Shown here: positions 34,509 to 42,864 of the stretch, one piece after another
Layout of the letters: every line of letters starts with the position of its first letter
Numbering within the stretch: the stretch's first letter is position 1
DNA from: Limnohabitans sp.
Lineage (GTDB): Bacteria > Pseudomonadota > Gammaproteobacteria > Burkholderiales > Burkholderiaceae_C
DNA length: 64,000 nt
Direction of reading: 5' to 3'
NCBI GenBank assembly: GCA_030158125.1
Contig: JAOATL010000012.1
Coordinates: forward strand, 1-64,000
Program-made: the position numbers and the translations under genes
The notes under the pieces: model-generated
Databases searched by the model: none
What the model saw: only the letters and a program-made list of their open reading frames with translations
Told to the model about the DNA's origin: nothing

Positions 34509-35559
34509 ATTGCGTCCGCAGGACTCGTCTTTTTGGCGCTATGCATCGCCTGTGTTGGCCTTGCTTGTCACGGTAGCCTTGGGCATCGGGCTGTTTGTAC
34601 TGTTGGGTAAAGATCCCGTGCGAGGCTTGCAGATGTTTTTCTGGGAGCCCCTCAAATCGGCGTATGCCTTGGGCGAGCTGATGGTTAAAGCCACGCCTCT
34701 TTTGGTGATCGCGCTGGGCTTGGCCGTGTGTTATCGCTCTAACGTATGGAACATTGGTGCAGAAGGCCAGTTTGTCATGGGGGCCGTGGCGGCGGGCGGT
34801 GTGGCCATGTTGGCAGACAAGGAAACTGGGCGATGGATTGTGTTGCTGGTGGTTTTGGCCGGCGTCGCCGGCGGCATGTTTTGGGCGTCCATCACGGCCT
34901 GGCTGAAAGACAAGTTTCACGCCAACGAAATTTTGGTCAGCCTGATGCTGGTCTATGTGGCCGACATGGTGCTGGGCTATTTGGTGTATGGCCCGTGGAA
35001 AGATCCGGCGGGATACAACTTCCCACAAACCAAAACCTTTGAAGCCGTCACGCAAATTCCACGGCTCATGTCAGGGTCTCGCGTCAGTGTGGGCCTGATC
35101 TTGGCACTGTTGGGGGTGGTGGCTGTGTGGTTGTTTTTGTTTCGTACACGCGCAGGATTTGCACAGCAAGTAGGTGGTCTGGCACCTGCAGCTGCACGGT
35201 ATGCTGGATTTTCTTCACGCAAAGCTTTGTGGACTGCGCTGCTGGTCTCTGGTGGGGCCGCTGGTTTGGCGGGGGCGCTCGAAGTGGCTGGGCCCTTGGG
35301 CCAGCTCACGCCGTATGTGCCAGCGGGTTATGGTTTTGCCGCCATCATCGTGGCCTACGTGGGCCGTTTGCACCCTGTGGGCATGGTGTTTTCTGCTGTT
35401 CTCATGAGCATGTTTTACATCGGCGGTGAATTGGCGCAGTCGCGCATGGGCTTGCCCAAATCCATCACAGGTGTGTTCCAAGGCTTGTTGTTGTTCTGCT
35501 TGTTGGCATGCGACACCTTGGTGGCTTATCGACTGCGTTGGCAAAGTAGGAGGGGTTGA
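34495..35559 (+). CDS. BMP-type ABC transporter permease 1
   Basis: Inner-membrane permease of the BPD_transp_2 family, 354 residues and about nine hydrophobic segments. Family patterns include NVWNIGAEGQFVMGAV near 85 and YGFAAIIVAYVGRLHPVGMV near 285. ATG 34495 overlaps the ATPase gene and has GGGAG upstream. Its stop overlaps the start of the second permease. Confidence 0.92.
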   Translation: MLKLELRPQDSSFWRYASPVLALLVTVALGIGLFVLLGKDPVRGLQMFFWEPLKSAYALGELMVKATPLLVIALGLAVCYRSNVWNIGAEGQFVMGAVAAGGVAMLADKETGRWIVLLVVLAGVAGGMFWASITAWLKDKFHANEILVSLMLVYVADMVLGYLVYGPWKDPAGYNFPQTKTFEAVTQIPRLMSGSRVSVGLILALLGVVAVWLFLFRTRAGFAQQVGGLAPAAARYAGFSSRKALWTALLVSGGAAGLAGALEVAGPLGQLTPYVPAGYGFAAIIVAYVGRLHPVGMVFSAVLMSMFYIGGELAQSRMGLPKSITGVFQGLLLFCLLACDTLVAYRLRWQSRRG

Positions 35560-36479
35560 TGGAGTCTTATGCATTGCTGATTGCGGCCACTTTGAATGCC
35601 GGTACCGTGTTGGCCATCGCAGCCTTGGGTTTGTTGATCAACGAAAAAGCCGGTGTGGTGAACTTGGGTGCTGAGGGCCTTATGTTGTGTGCGGCCATTG
35701 CAGGTTTTGCGGCCGTGGTGCACACAGGCAGCGATGCCATGGGGTTTTTAGCAGGCATGGCCGCAGGGGCTGTGTTGGCGGCTATTTTTGGTGTGCTGGT
35801 GATCTACCTGAGCACCAACCAATACGCCACAGGCTTGGCGCTCAGCTTGTTTGGTGTGGGCTTCTCGGCTTTTGTGGGCATTGGCTATGTGCAAGAAAAG
35901 TTGCCTCAACGTCCCAGCTTTGAAATCCCATTTTTAGCCGATATTCCATTGTTGGGTTCGGCATTTTTCAAGCAACACCCATTGGTTTATGGCGTCATTG
36001 CATTGGTTTTTGGGCTGATGTGGTTCTTTTACAAAACACGCACAGGCTTGGTCCTTCGCTCCGTGGGTGAGTCGCCCGCCTCGGCCCATGCACTGGGGTA
36101 TCCGGTACGACGCATTCGCTTGTATGCGGTCGTCGCCGGCGGCGCCTTGTGTGGATTGTCTGGCGCGTACATCTCCATCGCCTACACGCCGCTGTGGGTG
36201 GAGGGCATGGTGGCTGGCAAAGGCTGGATTGCCTTGGCCCTGACCACCTTTGCCACATGGCGACCCGCGCGAATTTTGTGGGGCGCTTATTTGTTTGGCG
36301 GTGTCACCATGTTGCAGTTTCATTTGCAAGGCCTGGGCGTTCAAGTGCCCAGCCAGTGGCTCACCGCATTGCCTTACCTTGCCACCATTGTGGTGCTGGC
36401 GCTGATCTCACGAAATCCAGCTTGGATTCGGATCAACATGCCTGCATCACTAGGCAAACCCTTCCATCCCGGTTCATAA
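35559..36479 (+). CDS. BMP-type ABC transporter permease 2
   Basis: Second inner-membrane permease, 306 residues, BPD_transp_2 family. It opens ESYALLIAATLNAGTVLAIA and has LINEKAGVVNLGAEGLMLCA near 30, the counterpart of the motif in permease 1. ATG 35559 is preceded by a strong AGGAGGGG and overlaps the previous stop by one base. The BMP lipoprotein gene starts 42 bp downstream. Confidence 0.92.
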   Translation: MESYALLIAATLNAGTVLAIAALGLLINEKAGVVNLGAEGLMLCAAIAGFAAVVHTGSDAMGFLAGMAAGAVLAAIFGVLVIYLSTNQYATGLALSLFGVGFSAFVGIGYVQEKLPQRPSFEIPFLADIPLLGSAFFKQHPLVYGVIALVFGLMWFFYKTRTGLVLRSVGESPASAHALGYPVRRIRLYAVVAGGALCGLSGAYISIAYTPLWVEGMVAGKGWIALALTTFATWRPARILWGAYLFGGVTMLQFHLQGLGVQVPSQWLTALPYLATIVVLALISRNPAWIRINMPASLGKPFHPGS

Positions 36480-36521
36480 TGTTTTTTTCGTGCAACCCTG
36501 TTCATCCATAAAGGAAATTTC

Positions 36522-37646
36522 ATGACAGTTCTGAACAAGCGATCGGTTCTCAAAATCGCCGCGATTTCTTTGGCTGCTGCTGCCGTTTTGGCCGCTTGCG
36601 GTAAAAAAGAAGAAGCTGCACCAGCAGCACCTGCAGCCAAGGCTGAGCCATTGAAAGTGGCATTTGCCTACGTTGGCCCAGTGGGCGACGGTGGCTGGAC
36701 ATTTGCACACGACAACGCGCGCAAGGCTGTTGAAAAACAGTTTGGCGACAAAATCGTCACCAGTTTTGTTGAAAAAGTGCCAGAAAGCGCCGACGCTGAG
36801 CGCGTGTTCCGCGACTTGGCCGGCCAAGGCAACAAGCTCATCTTCGGTACCACTTTCGGTTACATGGAACCCATGTTGAAAGTGGCAGCTGACAGCAAGG
36901 ACATCAAATTTGAACATGCCACCGGCTACAAAACAGCCGAGAACATGCGCACATACGACAGCCGTACCTACGAAGGTGCGTACATGGCTGGCGTGATTGC
37001 AGGCAAGATGACCAAGTCCAATACTTTGGGCGTCGTGGCGTCTATCCCAATTCCTGAAGTTATTCGCAACATCAACTCCTTCACCATGGGTGCACAGTCG
37101 GTCAATCCTAAAGTGAAGACCAAAGTGGTCTGGGTGAACGACTGGTTCAATCCACCAAAAGAAACAGAAGCAGCCACCGCTTTGATCAACGGCGGCGCTG
37201 ACGTGTTGATGCAAAACACCGATTCACCCGCTGTGTTGCAAACTGCCGAAAAAATGGGCAAGCGCGCCTTTGGTTGGGACTCCGACATGACCGCTTACGG
37301 CCCTAAGGCTCACTTGGGTTCTGCCGTCATCAACTGGGGACCTTACTACATCAAGGCTGTGGGTGAAGCGCTCGAAGGCAAATGGTCTACAGGCCAAAGC
37401 TGGTGGGGTGTGAAAGAGGGCGCCATCGACATGGTCTCTGTGGCTGCTGACGTGCCAGAAGATGCCAAGAAGAAAGTGGAAGAGATCAAAGCTGGTCTGA
37501 AAGATGGCAGCTTTGTGATTTGGAAGGGTCCTGTCGTGGGCCAAGACGGCAAAGAAGTGTTGGCCAAAGACGCTGTCGCTGACGACAAGTTCTTGGGCGG
37601 CATCAAGTTCTACGTCAAAGGCGTGGAAGGCAAAGTGCCTAACTGA
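36522..37646 (+). CDS. BMP-family purine/nucleoside-binding lipoprotein
   Basis: Binding protein of the preceding ABC transporter, 374 residues. The lipoprotein signal ends LAAC (Cys near residue 26), followed by an Ala/Pro linker and the Bmp/PnrA fold: VAFAYVGPVGDGGWTFAHD, LIFGTTFGYMEPMLKVA, EGAYMAGVIAGKMT and GWDSDMTAYGPK. It is the last gene of the operon and ends 24 bp before an intrinsic terminator. Family members bind nucleosides or purines; the adjacency to purine degradation supports this cargo. A divergent paralogue lies at 45785-46879. Confidence 0.93.
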   Translation: MTVLNKRSVLKIAAISLAAAAVLAACGKKEEAAPAAPAAKAEPLKVAFAYVGPVGDGGWTFAHDNARKAVEKQFGDKIVTSFVEKVPESADAERVFRDLAGQGNKLIFGTTFGYMEPMLKVAADSKDIKFEHATGYKTAENMRTYDSRTYEGAYMAGVIAGKMTKSNTLGVVASIPIPEVIRNINSFTMGAQSVNPKVKTKVVWVNDWFNPPKETEAATALINGGADVLMQNTDSPAVLQTAEKMGKRAFGWDSDMTAYGPKAHLGSAVINWGPYYIKAVGEALEGKWSTGQSWWGVKEGAIDMVSVAADVPEDAKKKVEEIKAGLKDGSFVIWKGPVVGQDGKEVLAKDAVADDKFLGGIKFYVKGVEGKVPN

Positions 37647-37670
37647 TCAAGCTTCATAGCAAGCTCGACA

Positions 37671-37703
37671 AGCCGCACTTCGCAAGAAGTGCGGCTTTTT
37701 TTT
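37671..37703 (+). terminator. intrinsic terminator after the BMP transporter operon
   Basis: AGCCGCACTTC / GAAGTGCGGCT forms an 11-bp perfect stem with a GCAA loop, followed by eight or more T. It closes the four-gene ABC operon. Confidence 0.93.
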
Positions 37704-37732
37704 AGCGCGAAGGGACGCAATTCTGAGGGTCT

Positions 37733-37749
37733 CTTAAGAATTGCTTCAG
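37733..37749 (+). promoter_or_regulatory. direct-repeat response-regulator box before the SHP operon
   Basis: CTTAAG-AATTG-CTTCAG: two hexamers spaced 11 bp centre to centre, the layout used by PmrA/QseB-class OmpR regulators. It is 23 bp before the ATG of the SHP-like gene. The same arrangement recurs at 41472 before the RTX gene, on the other side of the two-component system. Confidence 0.6.
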
Positions 37750-37771
37750 GTGACGGGGGCAACATCAGCCC

Positions 37772-38188
37772 ATGAACTCAAAACACACCTACTTTTCAGT
37801 GCGCAGCCTCTGGCCGGTTCTGGGCGCATGGTGCGTGATCAGCGCTGCGAACGCAGGCGACACCAACCCAGATGCGCTTTTAACGCAATACCAGCAGGCA
37901 GCTGGCCAAAAAGCCGATCGCGCGCGTGGCCAAAAATTCTTCAATGCCAGTGCAGCCAATGATTTGAGCTGCGCTTCTTGCCACGGCGCGTCTCCGGTGC
38001 AAGCCGGCAAGCATGCCAGTACGGGCAAAACCATTGCGCCGTTGGCGCCTTTGGTCAATCCCGATCGATTTTCCGATTCAGCCAAAGTCGAAAAATGGTT
38101 TCGCAGAAACTGCAAAGATGTCTTGAGTCGGGAGTGCACCCCTTTAGAAAAGGCGGATGTCTTGGTTTACCTGAAGGATCTGAAATGA
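37772..38188 (+). CDS. SHP-like monohaem cytochrome c (DUF1924)
   Basis: A periplasmic c-type cytochrome, 138 residues. A signal peptide ends near ISAANA; the haem site is CASCH near residue 70, and the C-terminal WFRRNCKDVLSRECTPLEKADV block contains an Asn and two Cys. I associate this block with the oxygen-binding sphaeroides haem protein SHP, where Asn is the sixth ligand. In that known cluster SHP is encoded with a diheme cytochrome c and a cytochrome b561, exactly as here. The stop overlaps the diheme gene start (ATGA). Confidence 0.85.
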   Translation: MNSKHTYFSVRSLWPVLGAWCVISAANAGDTNPDALLTQYQQAAGQKADRARGQKFFNASAANDLSCASCHGASPVQAGKHASTGKTIAPLAPLVNPDRFSDSAKVEKWFRRNCKDVLSRECTPLEKADVLVYLKDLK

Positions 38189-38661
38189 ATGTTCAAAGCA
38201 GTCTGATTCAAGCTTGCATGGCCGTGGTCTTGTGGGCAGGCGCTGGATCGTCAGCCATGGCGGACAAGCTGCTCATGCCCGCCAATGTGCTGCCCGCATA
38301 CAAAACCGAATGTGCCTCTTGTCACATGGCCTATCCACCTGCCATGTTGTCTAAACCATCGTGGCAACGCATCATGGGCAGTTTGGACAAACACTATGGC
38401 GCCGATGCATCCTTGGATGCTGCCACTGAACGTCAAATTGGCACATGGCTACAAGCCCATGGCGGCACCTACAAGCGGGTAGAGCCCTCTTCGCCTGCGG
38501 ACAGGTTAACCACCACCCAATGGTTTGAGAAGAAACACCGCAAGATTGAAAAAACCGTTTGGACGCGCAAATCGATCAACGGCAAAGCCCAATGTCAAGC
38601 CTGCCATCAAGGCGCAGACATCGGTGACTTTGAAGACGACCGCGTTCGCATCCCGCTTTAA
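38185..38661 (+). CDS. diheme cytochrome c (DHC-like)
   Basis: A periplasmic cytochrome, 158 residues, with a signal peptide ending near SSAMA and two haem sites: CASCH near residue 39 and CQACH near 141. In SHP clusters DHC is the electron donor to SHP. ATG 38185 overlaps the preceding stop and gives the signal peptide; the longer open frame runs through the SHP gene out of frame. It is followed after 28 bp by the cytochrome b561 gene, so electrons probably run quinol to b561 to DHC to SHP (inference from order). Confidence 0.9.
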   Translation: MNVQSSLIQACMAVVLWAGAGSSAMADKLLMPANVLPAYKTECASCHMAYPPAMLSKPSWQRIMGSLDKHYGADASLDAATERQIGTWLQAHGGTYKRVEPSSPADRLTTTQWFEKKHRKIEKTVWTRKSINGKAQCQACHQGADIGDFEDDRVRIPL

Positions 38662-38689
38662 GCGCCAGCTGTAGAGGAAGGCATACACC

Positions 38690-39367
38690 ATGACACACAA
38701 CATTCTCCATCACATGACTGCTTCCATTCAAGAGCGCGCACCCAGCCGACGCATTGTCGAGTTACCAATGCGCCTGTTCCACACCTTCATGGCCATTTCA
38801 TTTGTGGGCGCCTACATCACGGCGGAAAGTGAACGCTTCAGATTGCTGCATGTGAGCCTGGGGTACACCTTGTTTGGCTTGGTTGTCTTCCGGTTGCTCT
38901 GGGGCATGTGGGGGTCGCGACAGTCTCGACTCAGTGTTGCGTGGCGCAAACTGGATGCAATCAAAGAGTTGAAAGCAGATTTTCAGAATTTTCCAGAATC
39001 GATCATGCGATGGAACGCACAAACATTGCGCAAATGGGCCACGCTTGTTTTAACGATGGCTGCTTTCAGTACCCTGTTGGTGTCAATCTTCATCAGCTTG
39101 TCGGGCTATGCGGTCTACAATGAGATCGCAGGGGACTGGATGGCCGAAATCCATGAGTTATTTGGCAACTTTTTGTTGATGGCCGTCCTCTTGCACATTG
39201 CGGTCATTGTGTTGTTGGTCGTGGCTAAAAAATCACAAGGTTTGCGGCCAATGTGGTCTGGTCGTCGGCCAGGTGCCGGGCCAGATGTCGCCAAAGGCAA
39301 CCATGTGTGGATGGCAGCATTGCTCAGTTTGGCTGTGGCAAGCTTCTTGTTTTTTCAACTGACTTGA
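38690..39367 (+). CDS. cytochrome b561 family membrane protein
   Basis: A haem b membrane protein, 225 residues, with four main hydrophobic segments. Likely axial His are in MRLFHTFMA (near 31), LLHVSLGY (near 54), EIHELFGN (near 155) and LLHIAV (near 168). AGAGGAAGG precedes ATG 38690 at suitable spacing. It should take electrons from the quinol pool for the diheme cytochrome. An OmpR-type regulator gene follows after 14 bp, so the whole group is probably one transcript. Confidence 0.9.
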   Translation: MTHNILHHMTASIQERAPSRRIVELPMRLFHTFMAISFVGAYITAESERFRLLHVSLGYTLFGLVVFRLLWGMWGSRQSRLSVAWRKLDAIKELKADFQNFPESIMRWNAQTLRKWATLVLTMAAFSTLLVSIFISLSGYAVYNEIAGDWMAEIHELFGNFLLMAVLLHIAVIVLLVVAKKSQGLRPMWSGRRPGAGPDVAKGNHVWMAALLSLAVASFLFFQLT

Positions 39368-39381
39368 GGCATTGAAATACC

Positions 39382-40038
39382 ATGCGTGTGCTGTTGGCAG
39401 AAGACGATGAAACTTTGGGATCTGGCCTGAGAGCCGGTTTGGCTCAGCATGGTTTCCAGGTGGACTGGGTCAGAGACGGTGTGGCTGCTGAGCGTGAAAT
39501 GCTGACGCAGTTGCATGAGGTGGTTATTTTGGACATGGGCTTGCCGCGCCAAGACGGTCTGGTCTGCTTGCAAAAGATTCGCCAGAAAAAAATCAAAACA
39601 CCCGTGTTGATTTTGACTGCGCAAGATGCAGTCACGTATCGCATTGAAGGCTTGGACGCGGGCGCAGACGACTACTTGGTCAAACCTGTTGATCTCTTGG
39701 AGTTGGCAGCTCGCTTGCGAGCTTTGGTGCGGCGCTCACATGGCGAAATTCAAAGCACCATGAGTGTCAAAGACGTGAAATTGAACACGACAACCCGGGT
39801 GGTGACATTGAAAAATGTGGCGATTGATTTGTCTGCGCGCGAGTTTGATTTGCTGCTCACATTCATGATGCATGCAGGTCACGTGCTCACGCGCGATCAA
39901 TTGGAAAAGCACCTTTACAGTTGGGGCACAGAGGTCAGCAGCAACACGGTGGAAGTGCACGTTTACCACTTGCGGCGAAAACTAGGCAATGATGTGATTC
40001 AAACCATTCGCGGCGTAGGCTACGTCATGCCAAAATAA
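39382..40038 (+). CDS. OmpR/QseB-type response regulator
   Basis: A 218-residue regulator. The receiver domain (1-115) has the acidic pocket EDD, phospho-acceptor Asp in VVILDMGLP near 51 and Lys in DDYLVKPVD near 101. The C-terminal winged HTH (about 125-218) ends TIRGVGYVMPK, as in QseB/PmrA-like regulators. It is followed by its kinase after 18 bp. The direct-repeat boxes at 37733 and 41472 are likely targets. Confidence 0.93.
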   Translation: MRVLLAEDDETLGSGLRAGLAQHGFQVDWVRDGVAAEREMLTQLHEVVILDMGLPRQDGLVCLQKIRQKKIKTPVLILTAQDAVTYRIEGLDAGADDYLVKPVDLLELAARLRALVRRSHGEIQSTMSVKDVKLNTTTRVVTLKNVAIDLSAREFDLLLTFMMHAGHVLTRDQLEKHLYSWGTEVSSNTVEVHVYHLRRKLGNDVIQTIRGVGYVMPK

Positions 40039-40056
40039 GCCATACCATCTCAAATC

Positions 40057-41439
40057 ATGCGTCCAGAACCCAAACGAGCTTCTCTCCAATCACGTCTGCT
40101 CACCTCGATGATGGCCGTCACAGCCGTGGCATGGCTATTGGTTTTGGGCCTAACTTGGTACGAAACAGACCATGAACTCAATGAGTTGTTAGACGCACAT
40201 CTGGCGCAAACTGCTTCTTTTTTGGTGTTTCAATCGGGTGATGGTCATGACGATCACAGTGACTTCACCTCAAGCCCCACTTTGCACAAGTACCAACCGC
40301 GTGTGGCTTATCAAATATGGCATGAAGGTGAGTTGGTTGTTCGTTCAGAAAAGGCCCCCACAACGCCCTTCAGACAGGATGGCCAAGGCGGGCTGACCGA
40401 CAGAGATGTTGGCGGTCAAGTGTGGCGAATTTTCAGTACTCAAGGCAAAGACAAAGATGTTTGGATTCATGTCGCCGAATTGGGCAAATACCGGCAGGAT
40501 ATTTTGTATGCGGGCCTTGAAAGCGCCATCCTGCCGCTGCTCTTGGTGTTTCCACTTTTGGCATTGTTCATTTGGTGGTCTATTCGGGTTTCGCTTGGCC
40601 CTTTGCGCCATTTGGGTCAAGAAATTGGTTTGCGCAAGGCATCCTCCTTGCAACCGCTTGAAGAAAATTCGGCCGTGCAAGAAGTTCAGCCTTTGGTGCA
40701 AGCCCTGAATCAGCTGTTCAAGCGGGTTGAAGTTCAAATTGCGAATGAGCGACAGTTCACGTCCGATGCTGCCCATGAATTGCGCACCCCCATTGCGGCC
40801 ATTCGAATGCAGGCGCAAGTGGCCATGGGCGCTTCAGAATCCGTCGCTAAAGGCCAGGCCATGCAAGCCTTGTTAGACGGGTGTGATCGCGCAACGCGAC
40901 TGATTGCCCAATTGCTGGAATTGTCCAGACTGGATGCAGCCGAGCGTCACGACGATGCATCTGGTTTAGCCCACGTTGATGTGATTGGCCTGACGCGACA
41001 GCAATTGGCCGAATCGGGACACGCATGGGTCGCCAAAAACCAAACATTGAATTTTGAAGCACCCGAATCGCTGTCACTGCCCATCAAACCCGAGTGGCTG
41101 TCCATTGTGGTCCGTAACTTGATTGACAACGCCAGCCGTTACAGCCCAATAGGCTCTCATTTACAAGTGACGTGGCAAAGTGGTCCTCAGCCAACACTGA
41201 CTGTTGAAGACAGTGGTCCAGGCATGTCAGCGGCCGACCGCGTTCGCTTAGGCGACCGCTTTTTCCGAGTTTTGGGCAATGACGCTTCCGGCTGTGGCTT
41301 GGGCTGGTCCATTGTGCGCAGAATTGCGCAATTGAACCGCATCAGCATTCAACTGAGCGCCAGCCCCGCATTGGGCGGGCTCAAAGTTGTCTTGGTGTGG
41401 CCCCACGAAAGCGCTTCGGTGCCTTCAAGCGCCCGTTGA
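40057..41439 (+). CDS. QseC/PmrB-type sensor histidine kinase
   Basis: Inner-membrane kinase, 460 residues. There is a membrane segment at about 18-36, a periplasmic domain of about 125 residues with an acidic, His-rich patch (SGDGHDDHSDF near 65), a second membrane segment near 155-180, a HAMP-like linker and the kinase core. The core has FTSDAAHELRTPIAAI near 238, VRNLIDNASRYSP near 352 and DSGPGMS and GLGW in the ATP lid. The acidic and His-rich patch may sense a cation. It pairs with the regulator upstream. Confidence 0.92.
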   Translation: MRPEPKRASLQSRLLTSMMAVTAVAWLLVLGLTWYETDHELNELLDAHLAQTASFLVFQSGDGHDDHSDFTSSPTLHKYQPRVAYQIWHEGELVVRSEKAPTTPFRQDGQGGLTDRDVGGQVWRIFSTQGKDKDVWIHVAELGKYRQDILYAGLESAILPLLLVFPLLALFIWWSIRVSLGPLRHLGQEIGLRKASSLQPLEENSAVQEVQPLVQALNQLFKRVEVQIANERQFTSDAAHELRTPIAAIRMQAQVAMGASESVAKGQAMQALLDGCDRATRLIAQLLELSRLDAAERHDDASGLAHVDVIGLTRQQLAESGHAWVAKNQTLNFEAPESLSLPIKPEWLSIVVRNLIDNASRYSPIGSHLQVTWQSGPQPTLTVEDSGPGMSAADRVRLGDRFFRVLGNDASGCGLGWSIVRRIAQLNRISIQLSASPALGGLKVVLVWPHESASVPSSAR

Positions 41440-41471
41440 GGTTTGTGCAGAGGCCTGTTTGCCTTGGCCGT

Positions 41472-41499
41472 CTTAAGATTCGCTTCATCTAAGCTTCTT
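41472..41499 (+). promoter_or_regulatory. three phased direct repeats before the RTX gene
   Basis: CTTAAG-ATTCG-CTTCAT-CTAAG-CTTCTT gives three related hexamers at an exact 11-bp period, about 50 bp before the ATG of the RTX protein. The first two match the box at 37733. This is the pattern of an OmpR-class regulator binding one DNA face. Confidence 0.6.
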
Positions 41500-41548
41500 A
41501 AATTCTAGTTCTCAGCAAAGCAATTTCATTGCAATCAAAGGGAACAAT

Positions 41549-42799
41549 ATGAGCAACGATGCAAACAAGGGTTATCAATTTACAGTCTTGAACGGCGTTG
41601 TGTCAGCCGTTTACGAGATTAAAAACGGTCGGGTTAAATTTGAAAAAATGGACCGTGACGAAACTTGGACCGTCGATGGCGCCAACATCGTCAAAACAGA
41701 AGTGGAACACGGCCGCGTTGAAACCACGGTCTACAGTGACATCGATGGCGATGGCATTTTTGCCAAAATGTCCAAGTCATATGGTACTGATAGCTCAACA
41801 ATCGCAAACTCAACAACACAAAATTTAACGACAAGCCAATTGCAAAATGGCTATCAATTTGACGTTGTCGATGGCGCTGTAGCTGGCGTTTATGAAATTG
41901 AACGCGGTTATAAATCACAAGAAAGAATTGACTTGAATGAAACTTGGACAATTGACGGCGCCAACATCATCAAAACAGAAGTAGAACGTGGCATTACAGA
42001 AACCTCAATTTACTCAGACTTAGATGCTGATGGTGTGTTCGCTAAGGTTTCAAAATCTTATGTTGCAGCAGATGGCAGTGTTTGGAGTGCAAACGGTTCA
42101 GGCACTGACAGCGATGACCAGTGGCGCGGAAACAATAGCGATGATCATTACTATGCTGGAAACGGTAACGATCGCTTGTCAAGTGGCAACGGCAATGACG
42201 ATCTGTATGGCGCCGATGGCGATGATCAATTAAGTGGTGAATCTGGCTCTGACGATCTGTATGGCGGTATAGGAAATGACGCATTAGCAGGTGGCGACGG
42301 TTTTGATCACCTTGAAGGTGGCTTGGACAATGACCGTTTGGACGGGGGGAATGGTGATGACTACTTAAACGGTGGGGCTGGTATTGATGCACTGACAGGT
42401 GGGATTGGCAGTGACGATCTTTACGGTGAAGATGGTGACGATACATTAATTGGTGGCGCAGGTTCAGACGATCTTTATGGGGGTTTGGGTAACGATACCT
42501 ACAAGTATTCCAGCGTACTTGAATCGGGTTTGACCAGTACCACCCGGGATCATGTTTATGATTTTTCAGCGGGCGATAAACTCGATTTGTCAGGCATCGA
42601 TGCGCGTTCTGGCAATTGGAGCAACGACGCGTTTAACTATGTGGGCGCTGCGTCCAATGTGACATCTGCCAACGCCAACGGCGCACTCTGGTTTGAAAAT
42701 GGTATTTTGTACGGCAGCAACGACCGTGACACGGCTGCTGAATTTCAAATTGAGTTGGTTGGCGTGACCCAGCTCAGCCTGACAGATTTGGTTTTGTAA
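41549..42799 (+). CDS. RTX-type calcium-binding repeat protein with duplicated N-terminal module
   Basis: A 416-residue acidic protein, probably exported by a type I system since it has no N-terminal signal. Residues 8-78 and 101-171 are two copies of a module (GYQF...ETWT(V/I)DGANI(V/I)KTEVE...YSD(I/L)D-DG-FAK-SKSY). Residues about 203-316 are GGxGxDxLx nonapeptide repeats that bind calcium, and the C-terminal part with DFSAGDKLDLSGI resembles the ending of secreted serralysin-like proteins. AAAGGGA precedes the ATG. It is followed by an intrinsic terminator. No enzymatic domain and no secretion genes are visible. The N-terminal module is not one I recognise. Confidence 0.88.
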   Translation: MSNDANKGYQFTVLNGVVSAVYEIKNGRVKFEKMDRDETWTVDGANIVKTEVEHGRVETTVYSDIDGDGIFAKMSKSYGTDSSTIANSTTQNLTTSQLQNGYQFDVVDGAVAGVYEIERGYKSQERIDLNETWTIDGANIIKTEVERGITETSIYSDLDADGVFAKVSKSYVAADGSVWSANGSGTDSDDQWRGNNSDDHYYAGNGNDRLSSGNGNDDLYGADGDDQLSGESGSDDLYGGIGNDALAGGDGFDHLEGGLDNDRLDGGNGDDYLNGGAGIDALTGGIGSDDLYGEDGDDTLIGGAGSDDLYGGLGNDTYKYSSVLESGLTSTTRDHVYDFSAGDKLDLSGIDARSGNWSNDAFNYVGAASNVTSANANGALWFENGILYGSNDRDTAAEFQIELVGVTQLSLTDLVL

Positions 42800-42818
42800 T
42801 TAAGCCAATCTTCGTAAA

Positions 42819-42846
42819 AACCGCTGCTGTGGCAGCGGTTTTTTTT
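42819..42846 (+). terminator. intrinsic terminator after the RTX gene
   Basis: AACCGCTGC / GCAGCGGTT stem with TGTG loop followed by six further T, 20 bp after the RTX stop codon. It also lies just beyond the end of the M16 protease gene, which converges on it. Confidence 0.92.
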
Positions 42847-42864
42847 GCTTGAAATAATGTTGTT

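Noticed and set aside
42160..42490. Repeat array resembling a CRISPR or tandem repeat locus
   Set aside because: The period is the 27-bp codon repeat of RTX nonapeptides in an open frame, with no spacers.
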